DNA of 64,000 bases from Diplolepis rosae (GCA_030998225.1 JAPYXD010000727.1:3906001-3970000); one strand, 5' to 3'; positions 1 to 12,254 are shown, counted from the first letter of the stretch. A program made the numbers and translations. The notes: generated from the letters alone by a model not told the origin.

Positions 1-593
1 ATGTTGTTGCACTGAAAATGTTTTAAACTATTAGAAGAATGACTGCAAGTCACAAAAATATTTGAAAAGTTAACAATAACCATTCTTATAAACAATTCAT
101 GTGATAAAATATTTAAATTTAAGGTTTTATCAAATTTAAATTTTCTTTGAACGCCAGAATGAGAATAGATATTCCTGAAAATGATATATTGTATATATTT
201 ATATATATTATATTATTTGAGATTTATTATTTGAAGGAATACCTGAAGTCGTTTTGTCGATGTAAGGAAATCATAATTTGAAAAAACCTCAAATTTAAAT
301 AGTTTGCCACAAGAATTGTTTATAATAATGGTTATTGTTATATTTTTAATTGTTTTTGTGATTAAATGTCATTCCTACATTAATATGAAGCACTTTCAGC
401 AAAAAGAAAAATTTACTTCCAGCATGGGATATCTCGAAATCCTGACTTATTGGAAAAATTTGTTTTTAGAAGATTAAAATTATTCGCCGTGACCTACTGT
501 ATAATTTTTTTAGTAATATTGTAATTTAATTTTAAGAAAAAAATTCTTTTTACTTAGTGCTTCGTTTAATGGTTTTATTTTAATATTAATTAG
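1..593 (+). other. intron sequence upstream of the first visible Mitf exon
   Basis: This AT-rich stretch has no convincing ORF, RNA gene or repeat that I can recognise. It ends in a splice acceptor (AATTAG, AG at 592-593) directly before the first visible coding exon, so it is the 3' part of an upstream intron of the plus-strand gene. Confidence 0.7.
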
Positions 594-971
594 GTGAGGA
601 CTTTGTTGGAGAATCCGACTCGTTATCACGTGGTTCAGAAGCAGAAGAATCAGGTTCGACAGTATTTACACGAATCCTTCCGGGGTTCAGATGAAGGTGT
701 GGTCGCAGGGATCCCCAGTAGCATTGGGAGTGATGGGGGTCGAGGTGGAGGCACCCCTCTTGACACTGGACCCCCACAGCTGCCTACGGTGGTTCACAGT
801 GCACCCCCTGGACCTGCTGTTTATCATCCTAAACCACAACATCCTCATCTGGCATCATATCCTCATGCACCTGCGTTACTGCCTCACACACATGCTGTTG
901 CTCCAAGTCCTGATCCTACCACAGGAGCCATGTCCCCTGATCTCTCGAGCGGCGCAACTAGCAACTCTGAG
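594..971 (+). CDS. Mitf: Mitf exon A: N-terminal MITF/TFEB/TFE3 domain
   Basis: This internal exon encodes 126 codons of an MITF/TFE-family transcription factor. The start VRTLLENPTRYHV and the following QKNQVRQYL match the vertebrate MITF block with LENPTKYH and QQVKQYL, a family-specific N-terminal signature upstream of the acidic domain. The rest is low-complexity, rich in Gly, Pro, His and Ser, as in the divergent linker of this family. The acceptor AG at 592-593 precedes 594, and a GTGAGT donor begins at 972. Both ends are phase 0, so the exon (378 nt) could be skipped without shifting frame. The first codon is an internal GTG, not a start; translation begins in an unseen upstream exon. 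The family binds E-box/M-box DNA in the nucleus and controls lysosome and autophagy genes; in insects it is a single gene. Identity is secure from the motif, while the linker is not conserved enough to check. Confidence 0.95.
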
Positions 972-1174
972 GTGAGTGTTAATTAGTTTTACTAATTTCA
1001 AACTCAATGCTTAAATAACATTATGAAAATTAGTGATTAAAATCCATTAGGAAATTATTTTAAGGAAGGTTGACCTATTCACATAATCACAAGCTAAATA
1101 GTAGTTGATAGAATCAGGGAGAATAAAATTAAGTTATTTTTTTATTAATTTGCAATTTTATATTTTTAAAAAAA

Positions 1175-1773
1175 GGGAATCCGACACTTTAAATATTTTT
1201 ATTTTTTGAGTTTAGATCTTCCATATAATTATTTATGTTTAGTATCTTTATTTAGAAAGGTTTTGGGTTTTTTTTTTAAATTCCAGCATCTTTGTATATT
1301 TTTAAACATAAAATTTTGAGTTTTTTGACATTGGATAACATTTTTGTTTTTTAACCAATTGTCATGCTTCTTTTTTTATTTGGTTCCTTACAGTGTGTAG
1401 CAACTTTTTGGTTATGGAAAGCATTCTAGCTAAAAAAATAACTACATATTTTTTTTATATTGGGATATTTTAATTTATTTTATTATTTTATTTGTAACTT
1501 TTCTGTCAGTCATTTTGCCTTATTTTTCATACCCAGAAAGTTATTGCACATTGTAAGGAATAAAATAAAAAGGAATCATGACACTTGGTTAGAAAACAAA
1601 AAAGTTATTCAAAGTCAAAAAATGTCCAGAAAAGAAAAAATTTTTAGTTTAAAAATACATAAAGGTGTTGGAATTTTAAAAATCCCCAAAACCTTTCTAA
1701 ATGAAGATACTAAACAAAAAAAAATTATATGGAAGGTCTAAACTCAAAAAATAAAATTATTAAAGGTGGTGAA
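1175..1773. repeat. foldback MITE, GGATCCGCCAC-type family
   Basis: The two halves (about 1175-1420 and 1530-1773) are imperfect reverse complements. The outer part GAATCCGACAC pairs only loosely with the GGTGGTG near the right end, but the inner arms match well. Related copies lie at 12313-12946, 30759-32265 and 45674-46529, whose better ends read GGGGATCCGCCAC. It has no coding capacity; the apparent ORF at 1460-1741 is an artefact of the repeat. Confidence 0.7.
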
Positions 1774-1834
1774 ACATTCTCTATAAGTCTTCTCATTAGA
1801 TATATTTTCTACTAATCTTTTTTATGATTTGTTA

Positions 1835-2231
1835 CACTGTTAGAAATTGCTACTGCAATTTCACGAAACAGGTGACTGGAGTTTTATTCAGTTAAAGTTT
1901 TGTAAAATTAAGATAGAATTTCAAAAAGTACAGTTACTTTTTAGTGAATTTAAGAGCATGTGATACTTGGCAAATTAGCAAATTTTATTGATTTTAGGTA
2001 TCTACATGTTTGTGTTCATAATAGATGAGATTTGTAATTTTGGTAATTTTATGATAAATTTTATAAAAATTCTGTTATAATTTGGTAGTTTTAGAATACA
2101 TTTTATGAAAATTCAGTACATTTTTCGCAATTTTAAGATACTTTCATTCAAAAACATTATAAATATCGTCAAATTTTACGTTACCTTTGTAATATAAAAA
2201 TTTCGTAAATTTTTGGACATTTCTAACAGTG
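1835..2231. repeat. CACTGTTAG-TIR MITE, long-form copy
   Basis: The ends are CACTGTTAGAAAT on the left and ATTTCTAACAGTG on the right, flanked on both sides by TA (1833-1834 and 2232-2233). This is the pattern of a Tc1/mariner-type TA target duplication. The interior resembles the broken copy at 47.9-49.76 kb. It is non-coding. Confidence 0.75.
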
Positions 2232-2233
2232 TA

Positions 2234-4320
2234 CATAAATAAAGCCATGCAGTGTGTAGTTTCTGGTGAGATTATTTAAAAAAAATTTAATAAGTAGAAT
2301 TGTAATCAATTTTTCAATGAACAGAATGCGTTATTGTCTGTAAAGATTGAATGAAAATGAAAATCAATTATTGGTAAATTCAGAAAAAATATGGAATGCC
2401 AGATTTTTGTTTATTTTGTATTTTAGTTTCTAAAAAGTGTTTTTGAGTTTGAAGTTATGTCAAAAAGAGCGATTTTTCTTAAAAAGGTGGATGCGATGAG
2501 TCATAGCCATGCGAATATCGAAGAAATATTTTGTAAATAATCGATTATAAAATACAAATAATATTTCTCATATCCCTAAAAAAAGTCGAATACAAATGCG
2601 CTTCTTATTAAAATATAACCAAACAATATTTTAAATTGATTAGTGAGTAATAATCGACAATATTGAAACTCATATTCTTGTTTTTATATCGTTTAGAGTG
2701 GTGTAAATATTTGCTTGCTCATTCATAAAAAATTTGAATCCCTCTTCTGGCTAAATTCTTAAAATGCAGGAAATTTTTTTTTTATATCAAGAGCGACACT
2801 GAGTTGGTAAACGTCTTGGATTTACGTGTTTCTAGATGCAGCAGTGTTTACTCAACAATCAAAAGCACATAACTACCTGTGGTGATGGTTGATCTTTCAA
2901 ATTTACACTGGAGAATATTTACTTTAATTTGTGTAATTATGATGGCCTTCACACGAGAGTTTATCTCGTGTATATCCGGGTTTCTAAACACTTTGGTTCA
3001 ATCCGTGTTAACGTTCTGTTATATAATCTAAAAGATGCCTAGAGTGCAAGGTCCGCTTCTGTAAATAATACGAACTAGTTTTCGTTTTTTCAAACCTTTT
3101 TTCGAATTTTAACTCCTTATTAGCATGTAGCGCTGTAATTAGTTGGTTTCCATGCTTCTTGAATTTCATCCTTTCTCTGGACATTTAAATATTACTCATT
3201 CAAAAAGATTTATTAAATATGCATAAAATATTGTTAAACTTTGATAGCTTAGAGGCAACAGAAAACTGAATCTCGTTTATGAGATAAAAAAACGAATAAA
3301 ATAATTTTTGCTATTAGGTTTTTTCGATTTCTTTTTGCGACTGAGAGAGTTTATTTCGCGAGATAAATATCTCGATTCTTTAATGTCTGCCTTAGTTGCA
3401 AGTTTTCAGCCATACGAAAGGTGACTCCCATTCTTCCTGTTGCAATTTATTCCAGATGCTCATTATAAGAGTTTCGAGAGTTAAAGTGGCAGAACTTGAA
3501 CTAAAAATAAAAAAATGTATAATAGATACGTATATGTTAATATACATAATGCACAACTCCACTGGTGTCTTTCGTTCCAGATGCTCCATTCACGCACTAA
3601 AGTTTGTAGTTCCATTGGTTCAGAATAATTTGGATTCAGCGCCTTGTATTTTAATACCTAAGGAAGCAGGTTGCGTCTAAGACCTGAAACAACTTCTTAC
3701 TTAGACTATTAAAAGCATTTACGAAACGAGGGTAAATTAATTCCATATGAAATATCTTCTTATTAATTATTTAAAGCTAATATAACTTTTATGAGTTTCA
3801 ATTCAATCAGTTCTACTTGATCTTTCTAAAATAATAATAGAAATATTTTTTATTGTTGATATTTGATAATAAAAAAAATCTAAATTTGTCAAAAATAATA
3901 TTTTTTTAAAATCCGTGTCCTCGATTGTTCAAAATGCTTCAGAAAAAATGAGCAAAAATCAATTGTAATTTATGTACGAGTTTATCCTTAATTAGTATTT
4001 TCATCGAACACAATAACAGAATTAGACATAACAAAAGTATTTATGTTACGCATATTTTCTATATATGCTCATTTTAATTTACTCTAAAAACAAATATGGT
4101 TTTTCTTTTTAATGGTAGCCTAACATCACGTTAAAGGCGCCAATTAAAAGCTAACTAACCTGCGTGTATCAATTGAGAAATGACGCGTACGGTATAATGT
4201 AAACGCACATGTTTCATGAGAGCCTATTTGATGACGTAGTTGAAATGGAGCCATACAAATGTTACAGCTTCTCGCCAGACGACCTATACAAAATAATTAA
4301 TCCGAAAAATTCGCAGTTTT
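2234..4320. other. intron, no feature recognised
   Basis: This is AT-rich unique-looking sequence with no gene, RNA or clear repeat. The ORFs around 3392-3680 on both strands have unconvincing composition and no recognisable motif. Confidence 0.5.
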
Positions 4321-4324
4321 TATT

Positions 4325-5290
4325 AAGCCGATTTTTTACATTATCATAAATGAGAAGGTATTATTTTTATTCGAAAAATGACTTTCGAAATTTTTATCAA
4401 ATCTTTACGTTATGAGACGCCTGAGTCAGAAAAAACGGTTTTTACGAAAGTGTCTGTCTGCCTCTAGATCGTATACACTATATGATAGTATGTTAAAACT
4501 TGAAAAAAGTCAATACCTAAATTCCATTTTTCAGTTAAATTATACGAAATAATGAAAAAAGTTATGATACAAAATTGTTCACTATACATAAAGATCTACA
4601 ATTTTGAACCGCAACATTTTTTCATAAGACGCATTTTTCTTTTTAATTTAAAAAAATACTATTGAAAATCGAAAAATCCATTATTTAAAAAAAATATGTG
4701 ACATACGAAAAAAACGTTGATACGGAAAATTATTTGCCTAAATGAGATCTGAAAATTCTCAGTAGGACATTTTTTGATAAGATGTATATTTCATGTTTTG
4801 GTTTTAAAAAAACACTATTGAAAATCAAAACTTCCATTTTTTAACCAAAATATGTGAGATACAAAATAAGCGTTAAAATAAAAAATCGTTTGCTTAAAAA
4901 CAGTCTACGAATTCTTTTCCCTTTTAAGATATTTGGGAGAAAATACATTTTTTTAATTCCCTTAAATTATTAGAAAGTTAGAGAAATGTATATAGAAAAT
5001 CGAGCGCGAGTGTCATGATGAGAATGTGTTCCTTAAGGCTGATAGAGCCTTAAGGAAATTGAATTTCCTTTTTCATTTGAAATCAAAAACAAATTTAGTA
5101 ATTTTGTGAAAATGTAATTGACACCTACAATATTATAAAATTGACTTGAGCTTTAGTATAAAAATACAGGAAATAAACTTAAATGTATGCGAAGAATATA
5201 AGTCCGAGCGCGAAGCGCAACGATCGAATCGCTCGCCCTAGGCGCACTCAAACTTGCGAGTTAAGCTCGATGAGAATGTGCCCGCGTTTG
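4325..5290 (+). repeat. solo arm of the long-inverted-repeat element
   Basis: It begins ATGAGAAGGTATT, runs through the marker GAAAGTGTCTGTCTG, contains the hairpin CCTTAAGG...CCTTAAGG near 5035-5055 and ends GATGAGAATGTGCCCGC. The same order occurs in the left arm of the 4.6-kb element at 19131-23697. No inverted partner is seen here, so this is a solo or decayed arm. Confidence 0.65.
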
Positions 5291-5731
5291 TATGGAATTC
5301 ACGAGAATTAATAGAAAGAATTAAATAAAAATGACTAAATGTATCTCCTTCGGGTTCATTATTTATTGGATAAAGGACGTGGTTGTAATATTACTTAAGT
5401 CGCTAATACTTACATGAGTCGTTAGGATCACATCCTCCTAATGGTTACTATATCGGAATTATTACTTCACTCTGACGACAGAAGAAATTCTACTGAGTTT
5501 GTTTTTTATTAGGGCTCAGAGTCTATTCTATATTTTAGAGATAAATATTACACGGATTGCTTCTGGGCGGAAACAATGATCAATTTTGTAGTTTTTTCAT
5601 TCAGATTTTGGTAATGTTTAGGTAGAGCTTCTTAAATATAAAACTTACTGATGCTTGAATTTTCTAAAATTGAATTCAATAAATCATTAAAATTTTCACT
5701 CTTTTAATTTTTCTAAATCGTCAAATATCCG
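5291..5731. other. intron, no feature recognised
   Basis: AT-rich sequence between two repeats. I see no gene or repeat structure in it. Confidence 0.5.
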
Positions 5732-5905
5732 TACACCCAAAAAAAAGTTTTTCTGATTCCAAAAAAATGTTTTTCAATCAAACAAATTTGTACATAGCTA
5801 TACGGTCAAAGCATAGTTTTTTTGATTTGAAGAAATTTCTTGATTATTTTTTTTTCTCTGAACTAAAGAAATGAATTTATACGCAGTCGCATAGTACATA
5901 TTATA

Positions 5906-6642
5906 AAGGGTTTCCCAATAGGGGTGATATGATTTTGAATGTCCCTATCGGGCTCATTTGAACTGAAATTTTTGACGTCTGCTGTCAGTTGTCATCAGTA
6001 AGGTTTGCCATTTAATCATGAGTAGTTTCACGCTTCCACAACGTTTGGAAATTGTCCAATTATTTTATCAAAATTCGAGAAGTTTTGTCGGTGTTCAAAG
6101 AGCATATCGTGCAAAATATGGTCGTCATTCTGCTCCATCCGCGCTTTCAATTCGTCGAATAATCAATAAGTTGGAGAGTGAATTTACTCTATTGGATACT
6201 AAGCCTAAAAATCGTATGCGTACCGCACGTTCTACACAGAATATAGCCGCCGTACCGTGAATTGTCCGTGCCACGCCGATCTCAGGAATTGGGCCTGTCC
6301 AGGATGACTACCTGGCGTATTTTGCGATTGGATCTTGGCCTGCATCCCTATAAGATCATTCTGGCCCAAGAACTGAAGCCTAATGACCATCGTTTGCGTC
6401 GGGAGTTCGCGGATTGGGCTCTGGAATCAATTGAAAATTATCCCAATTTTCATCAAAAAATCATCTTTTCTGATGAGGCGCATTTTTGGCTCAAGTCTCG
6501 GGGGACATTTGGCCGATATATTCTTTAAATCATAAATGGCATAGAATATCCAATATAATAAAAAAGATTTCGATCAATTCCGAATGAATATTCAGTGTTT
6601 TTTTTCAATTTTAAAACATATCACCCTTATTGGGAAACCCTT
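5906..6642 (+). mobile_element. deleted Tc1/mariner-type element, copy 1
   Basis: The terminal repeats AAGGGTTTCCCAATA and TATTGGGAAACCCTT are flanked by TA on both sides (5904-5905, 6643-6644). The element is 737 bp, well under the usual length of about 1.2-1.3 kb. It is almost identical to copy 2 at 10608-11344, including the same internal deletion and frameshift, so this deleted form itself has been mobilised in trans. Confidence 0.9.
6018..6528 (+). pseudogene. truncated Tc1/mariner transposase, copy 1
   Basis: The first ORF (6018-6260, 80 aa) carries the N-terminal helix-turn-helix, starting MSSFTLPQRLEIVQLFYQNS. A frameshift near 6255 moves to a second ORF (6262-6528), which covers the second DNA-binding half (PRRSQELGLSRMTTWRILR) and the start of the catalytic core with the first DDE aspartate in FSDEAHFW. 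The core is then deleted: the next bases, read in another frame, encode GGHLADIFFKS and a stop, the usual C-terminus of such transposases. The other two catalytic acidic residues are therefore missing and the protein cannot be active. Confidence 0.9.
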
Positions 6643-6949
6643 TATATGTAATGTAATTCATAGAAATAATTTCTTCAATTTAAACAAAAAATTTTCTTCG
6701 TTTACGTTTATAAAATAAAATAAATTATTTCTTAAGTCTTTGCCAGTACTCTATTTGAATAAATTTTTTTTTTTTAATCAAAGAAATAATGTTAAAAAAT
6801 CGTTTCTTATATTTAAAAAAGGTTAAAAACGTGATTTCTTAAAATCAAATAAATTTATATTTGTTTTAAGGGTGTTTCTGCTTCGAATTAAAGAAATTAA
6901 ATTTTAAGAACGATTTATTAAATTTAAATAATACTTTTTTCCGGGTGTA

Positions 6950-9900
6950 GCCTCCAATTTTTTATCTTATTATATAATTATCAAATTTCCATATTTTCAA
7001 GTAATCAATGTTTTTATTTTTACTGAAGAAAGAAAGATACAAATTTTTTTATTTTTCAATATTTTTTGTAGCGGTATAGAAAAACCATAAGTGCGACTGA
7101 AAGAAACAGAAGAAGTCATAAGAGTACTCTCACATACTGTATACACGTCAAAAACAGCTCCAAAATTTTTCGAAAAGTGATTATATTAATAATAGTAAAA
7201 TTTTCCAAAAAGTAAATGAAAATATTTTTTAATATTGAAGAATACAAGTTAGTAAAAAATGTTAAGATGTTATTGGTGAAACTCAGAATTTCACGATGTA
7301 TCTTTTTTCATGGAGTTTAAGTGCTTCATGAAATGACTGAAATATTAAAGAAATATTGGAAGGCCAGTAAAGTATTTTCAAAAGATAGAGAATGCCACTT
7401 CGACTAAAATTGCATTGTGATAATATCTGTCCCAGTTTGTAAAGAAGAAAACCTGTTTCAAGCTGTGTATAGTTATCATAAAATGTCCTTTTACGAAGAC
7501 CACTTCGTTTAACTTTACCTTGACAGTAGAAGCAACTCATAGTGCTCTAGTTTTCTACCGGGTGCTTCATACCTGCGTTATCAAGGTAGTAAAAGAAGGA
7601 AGAGGAGGACGAGGACAGTAAAGAGTAGTAGATGGTGAGAGTGAGAGGGCGGGTTAGAGGGAAAAGAGATAAAAGTATCGCATATATAGAGAGAGAGAGA
7701 GAAGTCTCAATACATTCGTAACGCTCGACCACTCGACCTCGTCGCACAGGTCTCACTTCAATGGTCGCAGACGTCTCGAGAAGAATAGTTCTGGGCTAAT
7801 ATTTGAGCCTCTTCAAACGGTTCCAATCTCGTTTGCCAGCTGGCCCGGCGGCCGTCCATTTTGAATAATGGATCAGCTTCGCTTTACAGGACAAAGCAGA
7901 CTCGTGGTATTCGCTGATGCCCTTCGGGGAAAAATGCTTTTAGTATGGCAAATTGTACGATGCATCATTGCCGATACCCATGTCGATCGAAAGATGTAAT
8001 TCGATTTACCTTCAGGGATAACGAAAGAGTAAAAGGAACCCGAGTGTGAAAGACAATACTAACTTACTTCCTTATTTTTATTCCTGTCTATGCAGTTTCG
8101 TATTTCCTTTTAGACATTTGTCATTCAAGATCTTCTCCATCTTCTTTTTAAATGCTAATATTAGGCTCCTTTTTCCTCAACCCTTTTGTCATATCTAATA
8201 CTAAAAGATCATACTACATTGGAATTTGGTTGCTTTGTAATTTATTGCTTTCAAAGTTAATTTGGTGAAAATGTAGAATAAAATGTATTCATCATCAAAT
8301 ATTTTATGCTAAATAGTGTTTATTTGCAATTTATGATAAAGTACTTTTTGTGGTACATGAATATCATTATTGTACATAAATCCAATACTTTTACCGCTTC
8401 TCGTATCTTTTTAAGCAATTCTGTAACGCTTACTTACATTTCTTATTGTCGGCTACAAATAGTGCATGGAAAACGTTTTTTGGTAACATTGATAAGAGAA
8501 ATTTTCATAACGGGGACACTGGCAAATTTAAATTTCAGCACTCGGTAAACAAGTGTTAATCCAAGGCCGCTTTAATGTGGTTTGTCGTCACTTATAGAAT
8601 TTAACATTATGTATTGGGCTTGTAATGCTTTTGCAATTTGGATAAAAAATAATTACTAAATTCATTGGACGTTTAAAATCTAAAATTGTTGGCAATCATG
8701 TAATGAAAAAAAAACAATGTCAGTAGTAAAAGTTTGACTTTCTTAAACATTTGTGTCATAGTTTATTGGTTTTGTAATATTTTATAAATAATTCATTAAT
8801 TGTTTTATGAGTCGAAAATTAAATTAATAGTGTCAAAGGTCAAGTTGCAAGTTGTATCAGAAACATGTAGAAAAGTTATAGTATGTAAACGAAGTTTTTA
8901 TCTAAAATAACTTTGATGACTAAAGTTGAGAAACATAAAGTAATCATTCTCTATTCGACATCCTGTGCTAGACTGGACGTGACTTGACATCATTAACAAT
9001 CAACTAGTGGGGGGTACTATAGTCTGGAGGTCGTAGAACATTGCTCTTTCTTCATTATACTCATTCAACGTGTTGAATGCATCTTCAAATGAAAGGCTGA
9101 CCGAAACCGACCGTCTCTACTGAGGCTTTAATTTATTCTAGTCGTTGGAAAACTTATTTAAGTTTGAATGTTGAATTTAACTTTTATATAGTTTTTGGAA
9201 ATTTTATTTTGTACTTTTTCATCACACATAGTATTAAACATTTTGATCCAAATTTGTATATTAGAGGCAAAGAAATACTGTTTGTATTTATTAAATTATC
9301 TCACACTGCAAAAATTTTCAGTCACTCTTTTGTATTTTTTTGATAATAAAAAAACCACTGATATTGATTACATAAAACTTTGAGTATAGTAGACTCTGAC
9401 GTCAGCAATTATATACGACCGCTTTTTAATTAAAATAATAATTTTAACAAATCTAAACACCTTAGTTCTTAGAGCTAAATTAACTGAGTAGCAATGATTA
9501 AAATTTTTAGTAAAACTTACAAAAACCGATTAGACGGTCCGTTTTGTAGCCGAGACTATTTTCATACATTCCCACATTGTATCGATCTTATAATAGAAGT
9601 TACCAGTACGTTTCTGTAAAACTTACTAATGTTACATTTATTATTCTATCTATTTTATTTCGGTTAAAGTCGATGGAAACTTTCTTAGGTTATAGAATTG
9701 TTTACGAGAAAAACTTTTTTAATTATTGTTTTTCAAAATGTAACAAAGGATGATAATTGTTGACATGTTTTTCATCACAAACTTCACAACAGTTTACAAT
9801 TATATAAGCAGCTAAAATCTAATTCGTCTGTAAAATTATTTCTTGAAGTTTACTATCATCAAAGATTTATAATTACACGAAATATTGCATATGGAAATAC

Positions 9901-10076
9901 AATAATTACATTTCTTGAACTAAATGAATTTGATCAATTTTACAAAAAAAAAAAAAAAATTAGTTTCATGGACTTTTGAGTATTGGTAAGTTTTACCAAA
10001 AATAAATAGTTGTTTTAGTTAGCACAATTAATAGGATTTCTCTCAGTGTGGTAATGGCAGACCTTACTACACGGCC
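6950..10076. other. intron, mostly unique sequence
   Basis: No gene is recognised. The part at 7540-8060 is less AT-rich than its surroundings and has a short GA microsatellite (about 7688-7704); the ORF there on the minus strand looks like a by-product of that composition. A poly(A) run lies at about 9945-9959. Confidence 0.5.
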
Positions 10077-10607
10077 TTATGGTACAATAGTTCATCCACA
10101 AAAATTAGATCTTAAGCAAAAGTAGATAATTTTGCTCTCAAGAATAGCAATATTATTATTGAAGGGCAAATTTGAATGAGAAAAGATTATTTTTCATGAA
10201 AAACGTTTAAAATGCAGAAAAATAATGTATTTAATAAATTGTATTTTTTTGCCGAACTTTTTTTCTTGTCGCTTCATACCAAATTTTACAAAATAATGCG
10301 ATTCTAATGAATCACGAATCATTTTTCCAGGAAAAAGAATCTTCACAACTTTACCGTTCCCAATTTTTTGAAATAAATTCTTTAATGGTTAAAACCATTA
10401 AAAATAATTTTCCAAATCAAAATTCTTATAAAAAAATTGCTGAATTTGGTAATAATTTATTCATTTTAGAAAATTGGAAACCGTCAAGTTGTAGAGAATC
10501 TTTTTCCTAAAAAATAATCTGTGATTTATTAAAATTATATCATTTTTTAAAATGTGGTATGAAGCGATAAGAAAAAAAGTTCAGGTAAAAATAAAACTCG
10601 CTAAATA

Positions 10608-11344
10608 CAGGGTTTCCCAATAGGGGTGATATGATTTTGAATGTCCCTATCGGGCTGATTTGAACTGAAATTTTTGACGTCTGCTGTCAGTTGTCATCAG
10701 TAAGGTTTGCCATTTAATCATGAGTAGTTTCACGCTTCCACAACGTTTGGAAATTGTCCAATTATTTTATCAAAATTCGAGAAGTTTTGTCGGTGTTCAA
10801 AGAGCATATCGTGCAAAATATGGTCGTCATTCTGCTCCATCCGCGCTCTCAATTCGTCGAATAATCGATAAGTTGGAGAGTGAATTTACTCTATTGGATA
10901 CTAAGCCTAAAAATCGTATGCGTACCGCACGTTCTACACAGAATATAGCCGCCGTACCGTGAATTGTCCGTGCCACGCCGATCTCAGGAATTGGGCCTGT
11001 CCAGGATGACTACCTGGCGTATTTTGCGATTGGATCTTGGCCTGCATCCCTATAAGATGATTCTGGCCCAAGAACTGAAGCCTAATGACCATCGTTTGCG
11101 TCGGGAGTTCGCGGATTGGGCTCTGGAATCAATTGAAAATGATCCCAATTTTCATAAAAAAATCATCTTTTCTGATGAGGCGCATTTTTGGCTCAAGTCT
11201 CGGGGGACATTTGGCCGATATATTCTTTAAATCATAAATGGCATAGAATATCCAATATAATAAAAAACATTTCGATCAATTCCGAATGAATATTCAGTGT
11301 TTTTTTTCAATTTCAAAACATATCACCCTTATTGGGAAACCCTT
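10608..11344 (+). mobile_element. deleted Tc1/mariner-type element, copy 2
   Basis: It is 737 bp with ends CAGGGTTTCCCAATA and TATTGGGAAACCCTT, flanked by TA at 10606-10607 and 11345-11346. It is inserted inside the TTAA palindrome; removing it restores a sequence matching the uninterrupted copy at about 39181-39230. It differs from copy 1 at only a few bases. Confidence 0.9.
10720..11230 (+). pseudogene. truncated Tc1/mariner transposase, copy 2
   Basis: It has the same structure as copy 1: an N-terminal helix-turn-helix ORF (10720-10962), the same frameshift, a second ORF (10964-11230) reaching the first catalytic aspartate in FSDEAHFW, then the same fused deletion. Coding differences from copy 1 are few (IIDK for IINK, PYKMI for PYKII, ENDPNFHK for ENYPNFHQ). 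It is inactive for the same reasons. Confidence 0.9.
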
Positions 11345-11492
11345 TACATTATTTTTCTGCATTTCCAATTTTTTTCATGGAAAATAATCTTTTCTCTTTC
11401 GAATTAGCTTTTCAATAATAATATTGCTATTCTTGAAAGCAAAATTATCTATTTTTGCCTGAGGTCTAATTTTTGTGGATCAACTACCTTAA

Positions 11493-11545
11493 CTATGGAC
11501 CTTAAAGCCAATTACTAACATTAACATATATCTTCAAAAATAAAA
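11493..11545. repeat. terminal fragment of the hammerhead-bearing element
   Basis: The sequence TGGACCTTAAAGCCAATTAC and the following AACATATATCTTC match the end of the element at 56235-57211. Only about 50 bp remain, next to the TTAA palindrome. Confidence 0.55.
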
Positions 11546-12060
11546 ATCTCTTAAATTGTATATATTTTGCGCCAGAAATCTTTAAAATCGGGACATCTCA
11601 TACTTCAAATCACAAACTTTTTGTTTTTTATTCCAAAAGGATATCATTTTTTTAGGAGAACAATTTAAGCAAAATCCCTTATAGGCGAAAAGTTATTGAA
11701 GAATGTAAAGATACAGAAGATATGAGGGTTTGGAGTTACGAACCTGTAGTATCGTAAATTTCCGTGACTATAGCCTTGTTGCATAAATTACTTCAAACAT
11801 AAACCAATACATCGTATCGACTTGATAAATATTTCCATAAAAAATTTTATAAATCAAAATGCTAAATAGGAATTTTAATTTTGACGACTTTTGGCGCTTT
11901 GAGAAAAAATGTTCCCTGTTTCCAATATTTATTAAATTCTGCTTTAAGGCCATGGATTAATCGAAGCACGTGACTAAATTATATTTTTATTTGTTCATGT
12001 TAGATAAATTTTTTAATTTACAAAGTATCTTTTTAAAAATTTTGGAAACGTAACAAAATT
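11546..12060. other. intron, no feature recognised
   Basis: AT-rich sequence without a recognisable gene or repeat. It contains one E-box, CACGTGAC, at 11967-11974. Confidence 0.5.
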
Positions 12061-12254
12061 TTCACTGATTGAATCAGTGATTTGCCTTTTCACTGATTTG
12101 TCTGTGAACAAATATTTTTCACTGTTAAATCAATTAATTTTCACTGATATAATCAGTGAATTTTGACTGATTTACAGTAACCTCTTTTTAGCTATTTAAA
12201 TCAGTCAAATTTCACTGATAATCAGTGAATTTTGACTGATTCAAATTTAGAGAG
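12061..12254. repeat. CTCTCTAAA-end MITE, left end lost
   Basis: The repeat is built of many direct and inverted copies of TCACTGATT and ends ATTTAGAGAG. Other copies are at 24145-24352, 31741-32184, 48059-48329 and 48536-48676. Confidence 0.7.

Larger units (their letters stand above)
5734..6947. mobile_element. TIR element (CACCC ends) interrupted by mariner copy 1
   Basis: The left end CACCCAAAAAAAAG and right end CTTTTTTCCGGGTG are inverted and flanked by TA at 5732-5733 and 6948-6949. Without the nested 737-bp mariner the host element would be about 475 bp, AT-rich and non-coding. Confidence 0.6.
10077..11492. repeat. TTAA-flanked palindromic MITE, copy 1 (interrupted)
   Basis: The right end reads GGATCAACTACC followed by TTAA (11489-11492). 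The left end at 10077 is degenerate. The two halves are inverted copies sharing the marker AAAATAGATAATTTTGC. Three other copies are at 38672-39345, 55930-57588 and 63877 onward. A mariner copy sits near the centre. Confidence 0.75.

Noticed and set aside
3396..3680. 94-codon plus-strand ORF
   Set aside because: No motif, AT-driven composition, an overlapping ORF on the other strand, and no splice or promoter context.
7547..7756. Minus-strand ORF rich in Ser/Leu near 7.6 kb
   Set aside because: It is a translation of a GA/CT-rich stretch with no start context or conserved motif.
12061..12254. CRISPR-like spacing of TCACTGATT repeats
   Set aside because: Repeats are short, inverted as well as direct, unevenly spaced and part of an insect MITE family with defined ends.
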